A stretch of 64,000 nt of DNA from Verrucomicrobiota bacterium (GTDB lineage: Bacteria > Verrucomicrobiota > Verrucomicrobiia > Chthoniobacterales > SZAS-18): the NCBI GenBank assembly GCA_019241085.1, contig JAFAXH010000040.1, positions 1 through 64,000 of the forward strand, given 5' to 3'. Numbering within the stretch: the stretch's first letter is position 1; each line of letters starts with the position of its first letter. The translations under genes and the position numbers were made by a program. This document shows, piece after piece, positions 26,761 through 35,986 of this stretch. Below the pieces are notes generated by a model. It searched no databases, was not told the origin of the DNA, and worked only from the letters and a program-made list of their open reading frames with translations.

Positions 26761-27636
26761 TTAGAGCGCCAGCGGCAACTGCGCCGTGCAGCGCTGACGC
26801 TGGCGACGCCGGCGCCGGCGTTGTTGCTGCCATCTCCCGGCCGTGGCGAACGCCGCCAGGAAGAGTCCCACCGGCAACAGCGTGGCTGCTTCGGGAACGA
26901 CGGTCGGCACGGGATTGGACGAGAACGTGCCGGAAGCCGCCGCGGTGAAGTCGGTGAAAAAATTGCCCGGTCCGAGCGCCAGGCCAGCCGCCGGATTGGC
27001 GACTTGGTTCAACGAGGAAAAGCTCAGCGCGAGCGCGCGCTGGGTCGTGACGTCGAACGCCAGAAAGTCCGAGGAGAATTTCACGTTCGTAACGCCCGTG
27101 TTCGAGCCGGAGCCGGAGCCGCTGAGCGTGGCGCTGTTGCCGCCATCGGTGCCGGAGAAACTCGAGATCGTGAAGGTGACTTGCAAGAGCATGGTGCGCG
27201 AGCCGTTGCCTTCGGCGGCCGCGGTGTCGCGCGTGATCGTCAGCGTGCAGGTTTGATTAAAATTTTGTGTATCCGTGCTGCCGCTCTGCGTGGCCGCAGC
27301 CGTGGTGGAAGCCGAGAGCACGAGGTGCGCGCTCTGGAAACCGGAGAGGTCGGCGGGCAGGCCGGCGATGTTTTGAAATTTGAAATCGACCGCGCTGCCG
27401 GCGGGCGGCGTGGTGTTGGAAGTGTTGAAACTCGCGCTGGTGCCGCCGTTGTTCGTGTATTGAAAATCGTTCGTGCCGTTGCTCTCAAGGAACTGCGCAA
27501 AGGTCGTCGTCTGCGCCGGCGCGCGGCCGGCCAGCCCGCCGACGGCGAGCAGCAGCCAGGCGCACCAAAACGCGCCAACGCGCCAGGACAGCAGCGCAGG
27601 GCGGTTGGAAAGTCGATTCAGAAGACGAGCGAACAT
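26761..27636 (-). CDS. PEP-CTERM sorted exported protein
   Basis: 291 residues. A signal peptide (WRVGAFWCAWLLLAVGG, cut after APAQ) leads a Ser/Thr/Gly/Asn-rich beta domain with no Cys after the signal. The C-terminus has the exosortase sorting pattern: VPEAATLLPVG, a hydrophobic helix (LFLAAFATAGRW) and an Arg-rich tail that is longer than usual (R runs then CTAQLPLAL). Such proteins are cut and anchored by an exosortase, which is not in this window. The adhesive or matrix role common to the family is not shown here. Confidence 0.8.
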   Translation of the reverse strand: MFARLLNRLSNRPALLSWRVGAFWCAWLLLAVGGLAGRAPAQTTTFAQFLESNGTNDFQYTNNGGTSASFNTSNTTPPAGSAVDFKFQNIAGLPADLSGFQSAHLVLSASTTAAATQSGSTDTQNFNQTCTLTITRDTAAAEGNGSRTMLLQVTFTISSFSGTDGGNSATLSGSGSGSNTGVTNVKFSSDFLAFDVTTQRALALSFSSLNQVANPAAGLALGPGNFFTDFTAAASGTFSSNPVPTVVPEAATLLPVGLFLAAFATAGRWQQQRRRRRRQRQRCTAQLPLAL

Positions 27637-27745
27637 TGGATGAAAAATAATTGGAAAATTTTACTCTCAGTCGAGACGAACTGGCAGAGAACTTAGCAAC
27701 TCACATGCCTCGATCTATTTCCGTCGCGAAAGCTCAGGCAGAGAA

Positions 27746-29548
27746 TTAGCGCAAACGGGCGCGCCCTTCTGAGATCAGGGCTTTTTCCTCGGGCAACAAC
27801 GGCGCGGCAGCCGCGAGGTCGAGAAACTCTGCGGCGCGCGTTTTCTCAGCGTTGACCGCCAGCAGCAGCCCGAAATACGCGGCGCGGCCCGGCTCGCGCA
27901 ACGTCGCGGGCGCCAGGTCGGTCAGCGTGCGCAAAGCGTCGGCCGGCCGGCTGGTGAGGTAGAGCGCGAGGGCGGCGGTCGTCGCCCAATCGGCGCGCGC
28001 GGGGTCTTGCGCGTGCAATGCGGCGGCAGCGGCGGCAGCGCGCGGGAGGTCTTCATTCAACAACAACGCGAGCAAGGTGTGGATGTTGCGCACCGCCGGG
28101 TCGGCCGGGTGCAGCGCCAGCAAGCGACCGGCGGCGCGATATGCCGCGCGCGTGTCGCCCGCCGCGGTGGCATCGGCGTAAAGCTGGCCCAGCGCCCAAT
28201 CGGCATCGTTGCCGCCGGCGCCGGTCGGATTGAAGGCCGCGGCGTCCGACGCTTTGCCATGTTCCGCGGCAACCCAGAGCAGAGCCGAACGTTTTTCAGG
28301 CCAACCCCAGTCGGCTGCCAGCGCAGCCAATTCCCGCGCGCTGCCGGCAGCCACCGCCTGATCCGCGGCCAGGGTCCATTCGGCGCGCGCACTGTCGTCC
28401 AGGTGCTTCTCGACGCAGGCGCGGGCGAGCAGGGCGTGGCGCAAAAACTCGCGCGGCCCCCACTGGGCGGCGGCGCGCAAAAGCGTTTGCAGCCCGGTCC
28501 AGTCGCGCGTGGCGACGTGGCAAGTCGCCAGACTTTGGCTTACGCCGGGATCGGCGAGGATTTCCCTGTTGAGCGCGCTTGCCCAGGCAGCGCCACGCTC
28601 GGGCAAATCGTGTCCGGCAAACCAGGCAATCAATGCGGCAACCTGCGCGGGATGATCGTGTTCCGCCTGCGCTTGCAACCGGCCGAGCAGGATGGGGAAG
28701 GCGCCGGGATCGGCGTGCCGGAGCACATCGAGATAAGCGAGGCGGTCGGAGAAAGGCCCATCTTCGGTCAAACCGCGTCCATCGGCGAGCGCCGCCGGCC
28801 AGTCCTGGCGCGAAACGCTGTCGAGCAGGAGCGCGCGGCGCGCGGCGGGCTGCCAGGCGGGATGCGCGGCGGCGAATTTTTGCAAAGCGTCGCGCGCCGC
28901 CGTGCGCGTCGCCGGATCGGTCGAGAGCAAGCGAATGCTGGTGTCGTCGAACGCGTAGGCGAGGTTGCCCGGCGCTAGCTCGCGGGCGGTGGCGAAGTGC
29001 GCCGCGGCGTCGGCGAGCTGCCAGCGGGCGGCGAGCCATTTGCCGTAGGCGGAATGCCAGGCCGCGGTGGTTTTGGCGCCGGCGTCCATGCCGTCGAGCG
29101 TCTCCTGGGCGAGAGCGAGGTTGCCAAAGCGCAACGCCGCGCCCGCGAGCGCGAACCGATCGGCGACCGCAGCGCCGGGCGCCGGCTGCAACTGCACGAC
29201 CTGCCGCCACCAAGTGACCGCGGCCGGCGCGCCGGCATCAGCAGTTTGCTCGGCGATGATGCGGTAGGCATCGACGGCGGCGTGGTCGAGCGCCAGCGCG
29301 CGCCGCACCGCGAGCGCCGCCGTGCGGCTGTCCCCGGCGGCAAAGAGCGCGCGCGCCTGCCGGCAGAGGCGTTGCGCCTGCCAGCGGCGATACGTTTTCC
29401 ATCCGCCCAACGGCAGCCAGAGGCCGGCTCCGAGCAGCGCGAGCAGCACCAAGCTCCAGAAAATCCGCCGTCCGCGCGACCAGCGCGGTTTTTCGAGCAC
29501 ATCGGCGACGGAGCGGGCGAGGGGACGGGCGGTGGGGAGGGCGGGCAT
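27746..29548 (-). CDS. Membrane-anchored TPR protein
   Basis: 600 residues from the ATG at 29548. A single membrane helix (IFWSLVLLALLGAGLWLPLG, about residues 29-48) is followed by Ala-rich helical hairpins typical of tetratricopeptide repeats; examples are CRQARALFAAGDSRTAALAV and RRALALDHAAVDAYRIIAEQ near residues 57-98, and further repeats up to AGRAAYFGLLLAVNAEKTRA. No catalytic domain is seen. TPR arrays mediate protein contacts; the partner is unknown. It ends 109 bases before the PEP-CTERM start and follows the CHASE3 kinase gene by 72 bases. Confidence 0.75.
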   Translation of the reverse strand: MPALPTARPLARSVADVLEKPRWSRGRRIFWSLVLLALLGAGLWLPLGGWKTYRRWQAQRLCRQARALFAAGDSRTAALAVRRALALDHAAVDAYRIIAEQTADAGAPAAVTWWRQVVQLQPAPGAAVADRFALAGAALRFGNLALAQETLDGMDAGAKTTAAWHSAYGKWLAARWQLADAAAHFATARELAPGNLAYAFDDTSIRLLSTDPATRTAARDALQKFAAAHPAWQPAARRALLLDSVSRQDWPAALADGRGLTEDGPFSDRLAYLDVLRHADPGAFPILLGRLQAQAEHDHPAQVAALIAWFAGHDLPERGAAWASALNREILADPGVSQSLATCHVATRDWTGLQTLLRAAAQWGPREFLRHALLARACVEKHLDDSARAEWTLAADQAVAAGSARELAALAADWGWPEKRSALLWVAAEHGKASDAAAFNPTGAGGNDADWALGQLYADATAAGDTRAAYRAAGRLLALHPADPAVRNIHTLLALLLNEDLPRAAAAAAALHAQDPARADWATTAALALYLTSRPADALRTLTDLAPATLREPGRAAYFGLLLAVNAEKTRAAEFLDLAAAAPLLPEEKALISEGRARLR

Positions 29549-29620
29549 GGCGCACCGCCTTTCAAAGCAGAGCGCGTGCCTTGTCTTTGATTGGGTAATC
29601 CAAAGTCGGCCGCGCGGCAC

Positions 29621-31030
29621 TCACCCGCCGACCCACTCCGGCAGCGTGAACGCAAACTGCGCGCCGCCGCCTTCGGTCGCCTCGCCCCAGACCGCGCCGC
29701 CGTGCCGCTGGACGATGCGGGAGACCAGCGCGAGGCCGATGCCGTTGCCCTCGAACTCGTCCGCCGGGTGCAGCCGCTGGAACGCGCCGAAGAGCTTGCC
29801 CGCGCCGGTCATGTTGAAGCCGGCGCCGTTGTCGCGGACGAAATACGTCGCGAAATCGCCGCCCGCCACCGTGCCGCCGATCTCGATGTGCGCGGGCGTC
29901 CGGCCACGGGTGAACTTCAGCGCGTTGTCCACCAGGTTCACCCAAATTTGCCGGACCAAGGAAGGATCGCCCGCGGCGGGCGGCAGCGACTTATCGACGT
30001 GCAGTTCGATCCGCCGGCCGGCGTTTTGCGCGGCGGGCAGCAGGTCGTTGCAAACGTCTTGCACCAGCGCGGCCATGTCGATGCGGCGCGGCTCGACCGG
30101 GGCGAAGCTGACTTTGGAAAGCGCCAGCAAATCTTCGATGAGGTGTGCCATGCGCGTGCCGTTTTGCGCGACGTGCTCGAGTGTGGCGCGCATGTCCGCG
30201 TCGGGCGCAGCGGCAGGTTTTTCGCGGAGCGCGGCGACGCGTTCGTTGATGACGCGCAGCGGCCGGCGCAGATCGTGCGCGACGGAGTAGGCAAAGGCTT
30301 GCAACTCGGCGTTGGCGATCTCGAGCTTGGCGCTCATGGCGCGCGCGGTGGACTCGGCGCGCTGGGTGCGGGCGATCTGGCGCAGGAGGCCGATGAACGC
30401 CAGCAAGAGCAGCAGCGGCGTCAGGATGGAGAGAATGTTTTCCAGCAACGCGCCGACGACCCGCCTGCGTTCGAGCACCAGGCGGCGCCGGGTGGCCTGC
30501 CGCTCCTCGTCGGCAACGGTGGCAGCGATGGTCTGGCGGATCACGTCGGTCGTGCGCTGGGCGCGGTCGTCCTTCGCGCGTTGCAGGGCGGCGTCGGTCT
30601 GGCCGGCGTCGGCGAGGTCGATGATGGCTTGCAACTCGGCGAGCTTGTCGTGCGCGAGTTTTTGCAAAGCGTCGAGATGCTGCCTTTGCGCGGGGTCGTC
30701 GCTGATGATGAGCGAACGCAACTTCGCGAGGGCGCGCGGCACGCGCGGCAACGCGGTGCCGTAAGCGGCGCGGTAGTCCGGATTTTGCGTCAGCAAAAAG
30801 CCGCGCGCGGCGTTTTCGGCATCCGTCAGCGCGCTGGAAAGTTCGGTGAACGCATCGCCGAGATCGTAGTGCGCGAAGGCCGCGTTCAACGACGCCGCGC
30901 GGCTGGCGACGTTGCGCGAGTGCAGGGCGCCGAGCGCTCCCAGCAGCGCCAGCGCGAGGACAAAGCAAATCGTCACCCGGATCGACAACCTGGGCAGCGA
31001 CCGTGCAAGCGCCCGGAAGCGAAGTTTCAT
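29621..31030 (-). CDS. CHASE3 sensor histidine kinase
   Basis: 469 residues. Two membrane helices (VTICFVLALALLGALGAL, residues 19-36, and a second at ILSILTPLLLLLAFIGLLRQ) enclose a helical CHASE3-type sensor with ALTDAENAARGFLLTQNPDY. A short linker leads to the dimerisation domain with the phospho-acceptor His in AYSVAHDLRRPLRVI, and to the ATPase domain with IWVNLVDNALKFT (N box), RDNGAGFNMTGAGKLFGAFQ (G1/F) and GNGIGLALV (G2). This phytochrome-kinase-like type autophosphorylates in response to an unknown envelope signal. No response regulator is adjacent. Confidence 0.92.
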   Translation of the reverse strand: MKLRFRALARSLPRLSIRVTICFVLALALLGALGALHSRNVASRAASLNAAFAHYDLGDAFTELSSALTDAENAARGFLLTQNPDYRAAYGTALPRVPRALAKLRSLIISDDPAQRQHLDALQKLAHDKLAELQAIIDLADAGQTDAALQRAKDDRAQRTTDVIRQTIAATVADEERQATRRRLVLERRRVVGALLENILSILTPLLLLLAFIGLLRQIARTQRAESTARAMSAKLEIANAELQAFAYSVAHDLRRPLRVINERVAALREKPAAAPDADMRATLEHVAQNGTRMAHLIEDLLALSKVSFAPVEPRRIDMAALVQDVCNDLLPAAQNAGRRIELHVDKSLPPAAGDPSLVRQIWVNLVDNALKFTRGRTPAHIEIGGTVAGGDFATYFVRDNGAGFNMTGAGKLFGAFQRLHPADEFEGNGIGLALVSRIVQRHGGAVWGEATEGGGAQFAFTLPEWVGG

Positions 31031-31122
31031 GCGGGAGAGAGAACGGAAAAGCTAACCTTGAGTCCGCGCACGGCAAAGCGCCAGATGCCGCCCACCTCGA
31101 CCACCCGTGGCTGGCCGCTCGT

Positions 31123-33099
31123 TCAGCGCTCCAGCCGCAGGACGTGCGCCGGCCGCGCGTGCGGATCAAGTGAGACGTAGTTGCGCCGGCCCTGCCAGCG
31201 GTAGCGCTCACCGGTGAGCAAATCTTCGACAAAATAGCCGCTGTCCGCCACGCCGGGCGGCAGGGCAAACTCGTCCACCGGCGCCTCGACAAAACCGCTC
31301 TGCACGTTGTGCGGATCGAGGTTGACGACGACGAGGATCACGCTGTCGCGGGCCGGCGTCATTTTGGAATAAAAAATGATCGCCTCGTTCGTCGTCGGGT
31401 GAAAGCGCAGGTTGTCGTAGAGTTGCAACGCGCGGTTTTCCTGGCGGGCGCGGTTCAGCTTGGTGAGCAGTTCTTTGATGTTGCCCGGCGCGTTCCAATC
31501 GCGCGATTTGAATTGATATTTCTCGCTGTCGAAATACTCCTCGCGACCAGGCAGCGCGGCGTTTTCACACAACTCGAATCCCGCATAAATGCCATAGACC
31601 GACGAGAGCGTCGTCGCCAGCACGGCGCGGATCATGAACATCGGCCGGCCGCCCGTTTGCAGGTGAAAGGGCAGGATGTCGGGCGTGTTTGGAAACAGGT
31701 TCGCCCGCATGTAGTCGGCCACCTCGGTCTGCGTCAGCTCGGTGAAGTATTCCTCGATTTCCCACTTCGCCGTGCGCCAGGTGAAATACGAGTAGCTCTG
31801 CGTGAAGCCGGCCTTCGCCAGCGCCTTCATCATCTTCGGCTTCGTGAAGGCTTCGCTCAGGAAGATCGCGTCGGGAAACTTTGCCTGCACGCCGGAGATG
31901 AGCCATTCCCAGAACGACACCGGCTTCGTGTGCGGATTGTCCACCCGGAAAATGCGCACGCCGTGCTCGCACCAGAAGAGGATGATCGACTTCATCTCCT
32001 CCCACAGCGCCTTCCAGTTCTCGTTGTGGAAATTCAGCGGATAAATGTCTTCGTAGCGTTTCGGCGGATTTTCCGCGAACTTGATCGTCCCGTCCGGCCG
32101 GTGGAAAAACCACTCGGGATGCTCTTTCACATACGGATGGTCGGGCGAGCAGTTGATGGCGAAATCCAGCGCGACCTCCATGCCGCGCTCGCGGATTTGC
32201 TTCACCAGCCAGTCGAAATCCTTCAACGTGCCCAGGCTCGGCTCGACCGCCTTGTGCCCGCCCGCGGCTGAGCCGATGGCATAGGGCGAACCCGGCTCGC
32301 CCGGCTGGCTGGTCACGCTGTTGTTTTTGCCTTTGCGCTTCGTCGCGCCGATGGGATGGATCGGCGGGAAATAAATCACGTCAAAGCCCATCGCCTTCGC
32401 GTCGTCCACGCGCCCGAGGCAGGTGCGAAACGTCGAGGTGCCCTCGTGCTCCGGCTTGCCCTCGGCCGAGCGGGGGAAAAATTCATACCACGCCGCAAAC
32501 CGCGCCGCCGGCCGGTCCACCCACACTGGGACCGCCGGCTCCAGCTGCGTCGCCGCGCCGCGGTCGGCATAGACTTCCATCCACACGCGCACCTCCGGGT
32601 CGTCGGCGAGCGCGTTGACCGCGTCCGCGTCGCCCGCGCGGAACTTCGCCGCCAGCTCGAGCAGCCGCCCGCTGTCAGCCGTGTCGGCTTTGTTTTTCTT
32701 CGCGCGAGCCGCCGCGCCTTCGAGCAGGAGCGCGCCTTCGATGATCTCGGTCCCGAGGTCGCGCTGGCCGGCCTCAAACTTCTTGTGCCACTCGTGCCGC
32801 CAGCTCTCCCAAGTCTCCTGCCATGCTTCGATCGTAAATTCGTGCGGACCATTTTCCAACAGCCGGCACGAGCCGCGCCAACGGTCGTTGATTAACAACT
32901 CCATCGGCGCCTCGCGCCACGTCTTATCGCTGACCTGACGCCACTTCAGCACGGCCGCCATCACGTCGTGGCCGTCCTTGAAAATATCCGCTTCCACGAG
33001 CAGCTCGTCGCCGACGACGCGCTTGAGCGCCTGCCGGCCGCCGTTGACGGTCGGCACGACGTTTTCGATGACCACGGTGGGCAGGCGCTGGGTGTTCAT
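31123..33099 (-). CDS. glgE: Alpha-1,4-glucan:maltose-1-phosphate maltosyltransferase
   Basis: 658 residues, normal for GlgE (GH13 subfamily 3). It extends alpha-1,4-glucan from maltose 1-phosphate. The opening VVIENVVPTVNGGRQALKRV is diagnostic. The nucleophile is Asp387 in IFRVDNPHTKPVSFWEWL and the acid/base is Glu416 in AIFLSEAFTKPKMMK, spaced 29 residues as in characterised GlgE enzymes. QSYSYFTWRTAKWE and the C-terminal domain follow. Maltokinase, trehalose synthase and branching enzyme genes are not adjacent, so its maltose-1-phosphate supply is encoded elsewhere. It is divergent from the Uma2 gene. Confidence 0.96.
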   Translation of the reverse strand: MNTQRLPTVVIENVVPTVNGGRQALKRVVGDELLVEADIFKDGHDVMAAVLKWRQVSDKTWREAPMELLINDRWRGSCRLLENGPHEFTIEAWQETWESWRHEWHKKFEAGQRDLGTEIIEGALLLEGAAARAKKNKADTADSGRLLELAAKFRAGDADAVNALADDPEVRVWMEVYADRGAATQLEPAVPVWVDRPAARFAAWYEFFPRSAEGKPEHEGTSTFRTCLGRVDDAKAMGFDVIYFPPIHPIGATKRKGKNNSVTSQPGEPGSPYAIGSAAGGHKAVEPSLGTLKDFDWLVKQIRERGMEVALDFAINCSPDHPYVKEHPEWFFHRPDGTIKFAENPPKRYEDIYPLNFHNENWKALWEEMKSIILFWCEHGVRIFRVDNPHTKPVSFWEWLISGVQAKFPDAIFLSEAFTKPKMMKALAKAGFTQSYSYFTWRTAKWEIEEYFTELTQTEVADYMRANLFPNTPDILPFHLQTGGRPMFMIRAVLATTLSSVYGIYAGFELCENAALPGREEYFDSEKYQFKSRDWNAPGNIKELLTKLNRARQENRALQLYDNLRFHPTTNEAIIFYSKMTPARDSVILVVVNLDPHNVQSGFVEAPVDEFALPPGVADSGYFVEDLLTGERYRWQGRRNYVSLDPHARPAHVLRLER

Positions 33100-33166
33100 G
33101 GTGAGAGCAGGGACAAATGTTTTGGTGAAAAAGAAACGGCTGGTGCGGGTCGCCCGGGCGTGCGGC

Positions 33167-33195
33167 TTGCCCGCAGAAAATCCGGAGGCTACAAT
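33167..33195 (+). promoter_or_regulatory. Sigma70-type promoter of the Uma2 gene, apparently leaderless
   Basis: TTGCCC (33167-33172), a 17-base spacer and TACAAT (33190-33195). The ATG at 33204 begins 9 bases after the last -10 base, where transcription would be expected to start, so the mRNA is probably leaderless. Confidence 0.6.
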
Positions 33196-33203
33196 CTCGC
33201 ACG

Positions 33204-33674
33204 ATGACCTGGCAAGAAGTGATCGAACATCCGAGCCTGCGCGATTTGCCGTTCAAGATCGAGTTGAACGCGCGCGGCCAAATTCTGATGAGTACCGCGC
33301 GCATTTCCCACGGCGAACACCAAGCCACCATTGCCCGCTTGCTGCACGAAGAATTGCCTCACGGCAAAGTGGTGACCGAAGGCGGCGTGCGGACGCGGGA
33401 AAACGTCAAGGTTCCCGATGTCGCCTGGCTGACGCCGGAACATTGGGAAATCGCCCGGCACGAACTGGCTTGCTCGACGGCTCCGGCGATTTGCGTCGAG
33501 GTCGTCTCGGACAGCAACACGGCGGAGGAATTGGAAGAAAAAGCCGCGCTCTACTTCGCCGCCGGCGCGCAGGAAGTCTGGATTTGCGACGCTTTCGGCA
33601 ACATGACCTTTCACGCGCCCGCCGGCCAGCTCGCGGCGTCGGCGCTCTGCCCTGATTTCCCAGCGACGGTTTGA
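33204..33674 (+). CDS. Uma2 family (DUF820) putative endonuclease
   Basis: 156 residues. MTWQEVIEHPSLRDLPFKIE, a central VTEGGVRTRENVKVPDVAWL and the catalytic-core strands AICVEVVSDSNTAEELEEKA and KAALYFAAGAQEVWICDAFG follow the Uma2 restriction-endonuclease-like fold, with P-D in VPDVAW, E in CVEVVS and K in EEKAALY as the D...E..K ligands. Uma2 genes are highly multiplied in cyanobacteria and some Verrucomicrobia; their role is unknown. The gene lies alone between divergent glgE and a convergent kinase. Confidence 0.85.
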   Translation: MTWQEVIEHPSLRDLPFKIELNARGQILMSTARISHGEHQATIARLLHEELPHGKVVTEGGVRTRENVKVPDVAWLTPEHWEIARHELACSTAPAICVEVVSDSNTAEELEEKAALYFAAGAQEVWICDAFGNMTFHAPAGQLAASALCPDFPATV

Positions 33675-33692
33675 TGATTGGAGCATCATCGC

Positions 33693-34736
33693 TCACGCCG
33701 TCGGCAGCGCGGCGAGCAATTCGCTGAACGCTTCCAAGCCCGGCACCGTCGCGGCCACCTCGCGCAAGCTGCCGAGCGCCACGGGGACGTGCGGCAAAAA
33801 CTCCGGCTTTTCCTTCACCAGCCCGAGAAAACCATACGCGCCGAGCGCTTGCATGAGCCGTTGCACGGCGCAGAGCGCGTAGATTTCGTCGAACCGCGCG
33901 CGGTTCGGCCCGAGGTCCTTGCGCACGCCGAGCGCGAGATAATAATCGAGCAGCGCGCCGCGCTCCTCGGCCGGCAGCCGCGCGTAGGGATCGTGGAGCA
34001 AACTGGCGAGGTCATAATGCGCCAGCCCGGGGCGCATTCCCTGGAAGTCGATGAGGTGCGCGTGCTCGCCGTGCAGGATCACGTTTTGACTCTGGAAATC
34101 GCGGTGCACCAGCACGCGTGGCCAGGCGGCGAGCCGCTCAGCGATGCGCCCCCAGACCGGCTCGGCTGCCACGCGCGCCACCGCCGCGGGATCGACCCGT
34201 CCGGCAAAAACGCGGCCGAGGCAATGGTCAAAAAAATAACCCTGCTCCCAGCGATACAGCGCCGCGTTGAACTCGATCTGCAACGTGAACTTGAACCGCG
34301 CCAATCCCTCCCAGCCGCGCGTGTGCAGCCGCCAGATTTCCTCCAGCGCGGATTGATAATAAGCCCGGCGCGCCGGCCACGCCGCATGGCCGCCCGCCGC
34401 GGGCGGACGGAACGTCCAGAGATCGCGGGCGCCGAGGTCTTCGACCCAGATCAAGCCGGCGGCTTCGTCGTGGAAAAAAATCTTCGGCGCGCGCACGCCG
34501 ATGGTTTCCAGAAATTGCGCGATGCGCACGTAGTGCCGGTTTTCCTCCTTCTGCGCCGTGTAGGCGACGAGGATGAGCGACATCGCGCCGCCGCCGCTGG
34601 CCCGGCGCCGCGTCAGGCCGACGCGGTAAAACTTCCGGTCGCTGCCGCCTTTGGCAATCGGCTCGATGCGCACGTCTTCCACGGCGTCGAAGTGCGACCG
34701 CGTGGCTTGGAGCAAAGAGTCCTCGGCGGGCGGCAT
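33693..34736 (-). CDS. Phosphotransferase, APH fold (AmgK-like sugar kinase)
   Basis: 347 residues from the ATG at 34736. The kinase motifs are IAKGGSDRKFYRV (nucleotide loop), LVHRDFQSQNVIL (catalytic H-R-D) and HLIDFQGMRPGLAHYDLASL (metal-binding D-F-Q). This combination is typical of AmgK-type kinases that phosphorylate N-acetylmuramate or other amino sugars at C1 in cell-wall recycling, where MurU is the partner; no murU gene is adjacent. A different sugar substrate is possible. The gene converges on Uma2, 18 bases apart. Confidence 0.78.
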   Translation of the reverse strand: MPPAEDSLLQATRSHFDAVEDVRIEPIAKGGSDRKFYRVGLTRRRASGGGAMSLILVAYTAQKEENRHYVRIAQFLETIGVRAPKIFFHDEAAGLIWVEDLGARDLWTFRPPAAGGHAAWPARRAYYQSALEEIWRLHTRGWEGLARFKFTLQIEFNAALYRWEQGYFFDHCLGRVFAGRVDPAAVARVAAEPVWGRIAERLAAWPRVLVHRDFQSQNVILHGEHAHLIDFQGMRPGLAHYDLASLLHDPYARLPAEERGALLDYYLALGVRKDLGPNRARFDEIYALCAVQRLMQALGAYGFLGLVKEKPEFLPHVPVALGSLREVAATVPGLEAFSELLAALPTA

Positions 34737-34934
34737 GATGGCGGCGGGTGGCAACGGCGGCGGCGGTGAAAGCGTCGGCACGGCACGGCACGAAACACAC
34801 GAACGGCGGCGAGGGGAAGGGGAAGTTTCGCTTTTTTTCCAGCCCGGAAAATCTGCTCGCCAAGGGCCGGCTTCGCGTTGAAAAAAGAAGGACACGCTTT
34901 TCCCTCCCCACGTTTGCCGCCAATCTCCCACCGC

Positions 34935-35594
34935 ATGCCTTGTCGCCACTCTCTCCTGCGCTGTGTGCCGCTGCTCGCGGGCATTCTCCTCCTCCTCGCC
35001 ACCGCGGCGACCCGGGCGCAGGAGCCGGTGCCGCCACCGCCTCCGCCTCCTCCTCCGGCCGAGACGCCCGCGGCAGGACGCCAGGAACCGGTGCCGCCGC
35101 CCGATATCGGGCCGAGCGAATTGTTTCCCAGCGGCGGCCCGAGCCGGCGACAGCAGACCGGAACGTCTTCCTCCACGGCCAATGCCGCCTCCCGCGGCAA
35201 TCGCAGCGGCGGCACCAGCCGAGCAGCCCGGCGCGACCGCTTCAACGAGCCGACCTTGAACGAAGCGGCCCAAGACCCGCTCGAATTGCGCCTCGCCTAC
35301 CGCCGCGCACGCACCGCGGCCTTGCGCGACCCGCGCTTTGCCGACCTCCAGCAGCAAGCCAATGCCGCTCGTTCGGACGAGGAGAAACGCGCCATCCTGC
35401 GGGTTTATTACGAGGAACTCTTCGCCCGCATCCGCCGGCTCGACCACGGCACGCCGGGCATGAACGCCCACGTCGAGCTCCTCGCCCGCGCCGCCCAGCA
35501 GCGCTACGCCCCGCAACGCAAGCTTGGCACGGAGTCTCAATTGGCCAACACCCAGACCACCAGCACCGCCACCAGCCGCCGCAGCCAGCGCTGA
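34935..35594 (+). CDS. Exported Pro/Arg-rich small protein of unknown function
   Basis: 219 residues from the ATG at 34935, chosen because a clean signal peptide follows (LLRCVPLLAGILLLLATAAT, cut near TRAQ); an ATG at 34878 would place 19 residues before it. A run of Pro (EPVPPPPPPPPPAE) and a repeated EPVPPP motif lead into a disordered Ser/Arg region, and a helical C-terminal domain (EAAQDPLELRLAYRRARTAA, RSDEEKRAILRVYYEELFAR, and RRLDHGTPGMNAHVELLARA) follows. I recognise no family. The divergent AmgK-like gene starts 198 bases upstream. Confidence 0.65.
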   Translation: MPCRHSLLRCVPLLAGILLLLATAATRAQEPVPPPPPPPPPAETPAAGRQEPVPPPDIGPSELFPSGGPSRRQQTGTSSSTANAASRGNRSGGTSRAARRDRFNEPTLNEAAQDPLELRLAYRRARTAALRDPRFADLQQQANAARSDEEKRAILRVYYEELFARIRRLDHGTPGMNAHVELLARAAQQRYAPQRKLGTESQLANTQTTSTATSRRSQR

Positions 35595-35635
35595 GCCTCC
35601 ACCCGCCGCGCGCCGCCCCGGCCGCAGAAACCGGC

Positions 35636-35664
35636 TTGTGCGCCGCCCGTTCCCTGGCTATAAT
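35636..35664 (+). promoter_or_regulatory. Promoter of the tRNA-Glu gene
   Basis: TTGTGC (35636-35641), exactly 17 bases of spacer, then a consensus TATAAT (35659-35664). Initiation would fall near 35671-35673, about 35 bases before the tRNA. Confidence 0.75.
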
Positions 35665-35671
35665 CCCGGCT

Positions 35672-35698
35672 CCCCGCAGGGGTCGGTTTTTTCCCCTG
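35672..35698 (+). promoter_or_regulatory. Leader with two mutually exclusive hairpins before tRNA-Glu
   Basis: CCCC (35672-35675) can pair with GGGG (35679-35682), with TCGG then T6 (35687-35692) after it, like a weak intrinsic terminator. Alternatively CAGGGG (35677-35682) can pair with CCCCTG (35693-35698), which would break the first stem. The tight first loop (3 bases) and short stems make either structure uncertain. Confidence 0.4.
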
Positions 35699-35706
35699 GG
35701 TCACAC

Positions 35707-35781
35707 GGCGCCTTCGTCTAGTGGTTAGGACACAGCCCTCTCAAGGCTGGTGCACGGGTTCGACTCCCGTAGGCGCTGCCA
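35707..35781 (+). tRNA. tRNA-Glu (anticodon CTC)
   Basis: 75 bases with an encoded CCA. The acceptor stem pairs GGCGCCT with AGGCGCT (including one G-U), the anticodon arm is CAGCC/GGCTG around a 7-base loop CTCTCAA giving anticodon CTC, and the T arm contains GGTTCGACTCC. The D arm has TAGTGGTTAGGA typical of tRNA-Glu. It has its own promoter and is the only RNA gene found in the window. Confidence 0.97.
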
Positions 35782-35986
35782 CGCGCCGCCCGCGTGGGTA
35801 TCGCACCTCGCCGGCGCGGAGCCGTTCGCTTGACGCGCAACGCTCGCCGGTCGGCCGGCTCAAGCGCCAGGCAGGCGCTCTGGAAAAGCGCGAAGTTTTG
35901 CCCGACTCCCCGGCGCGGCGCATCTGCCCGCAAAGAGGTGGGAAAAAACGATTCGTCCCCGTCTTGCAACATTGCCCGCCCATCCG

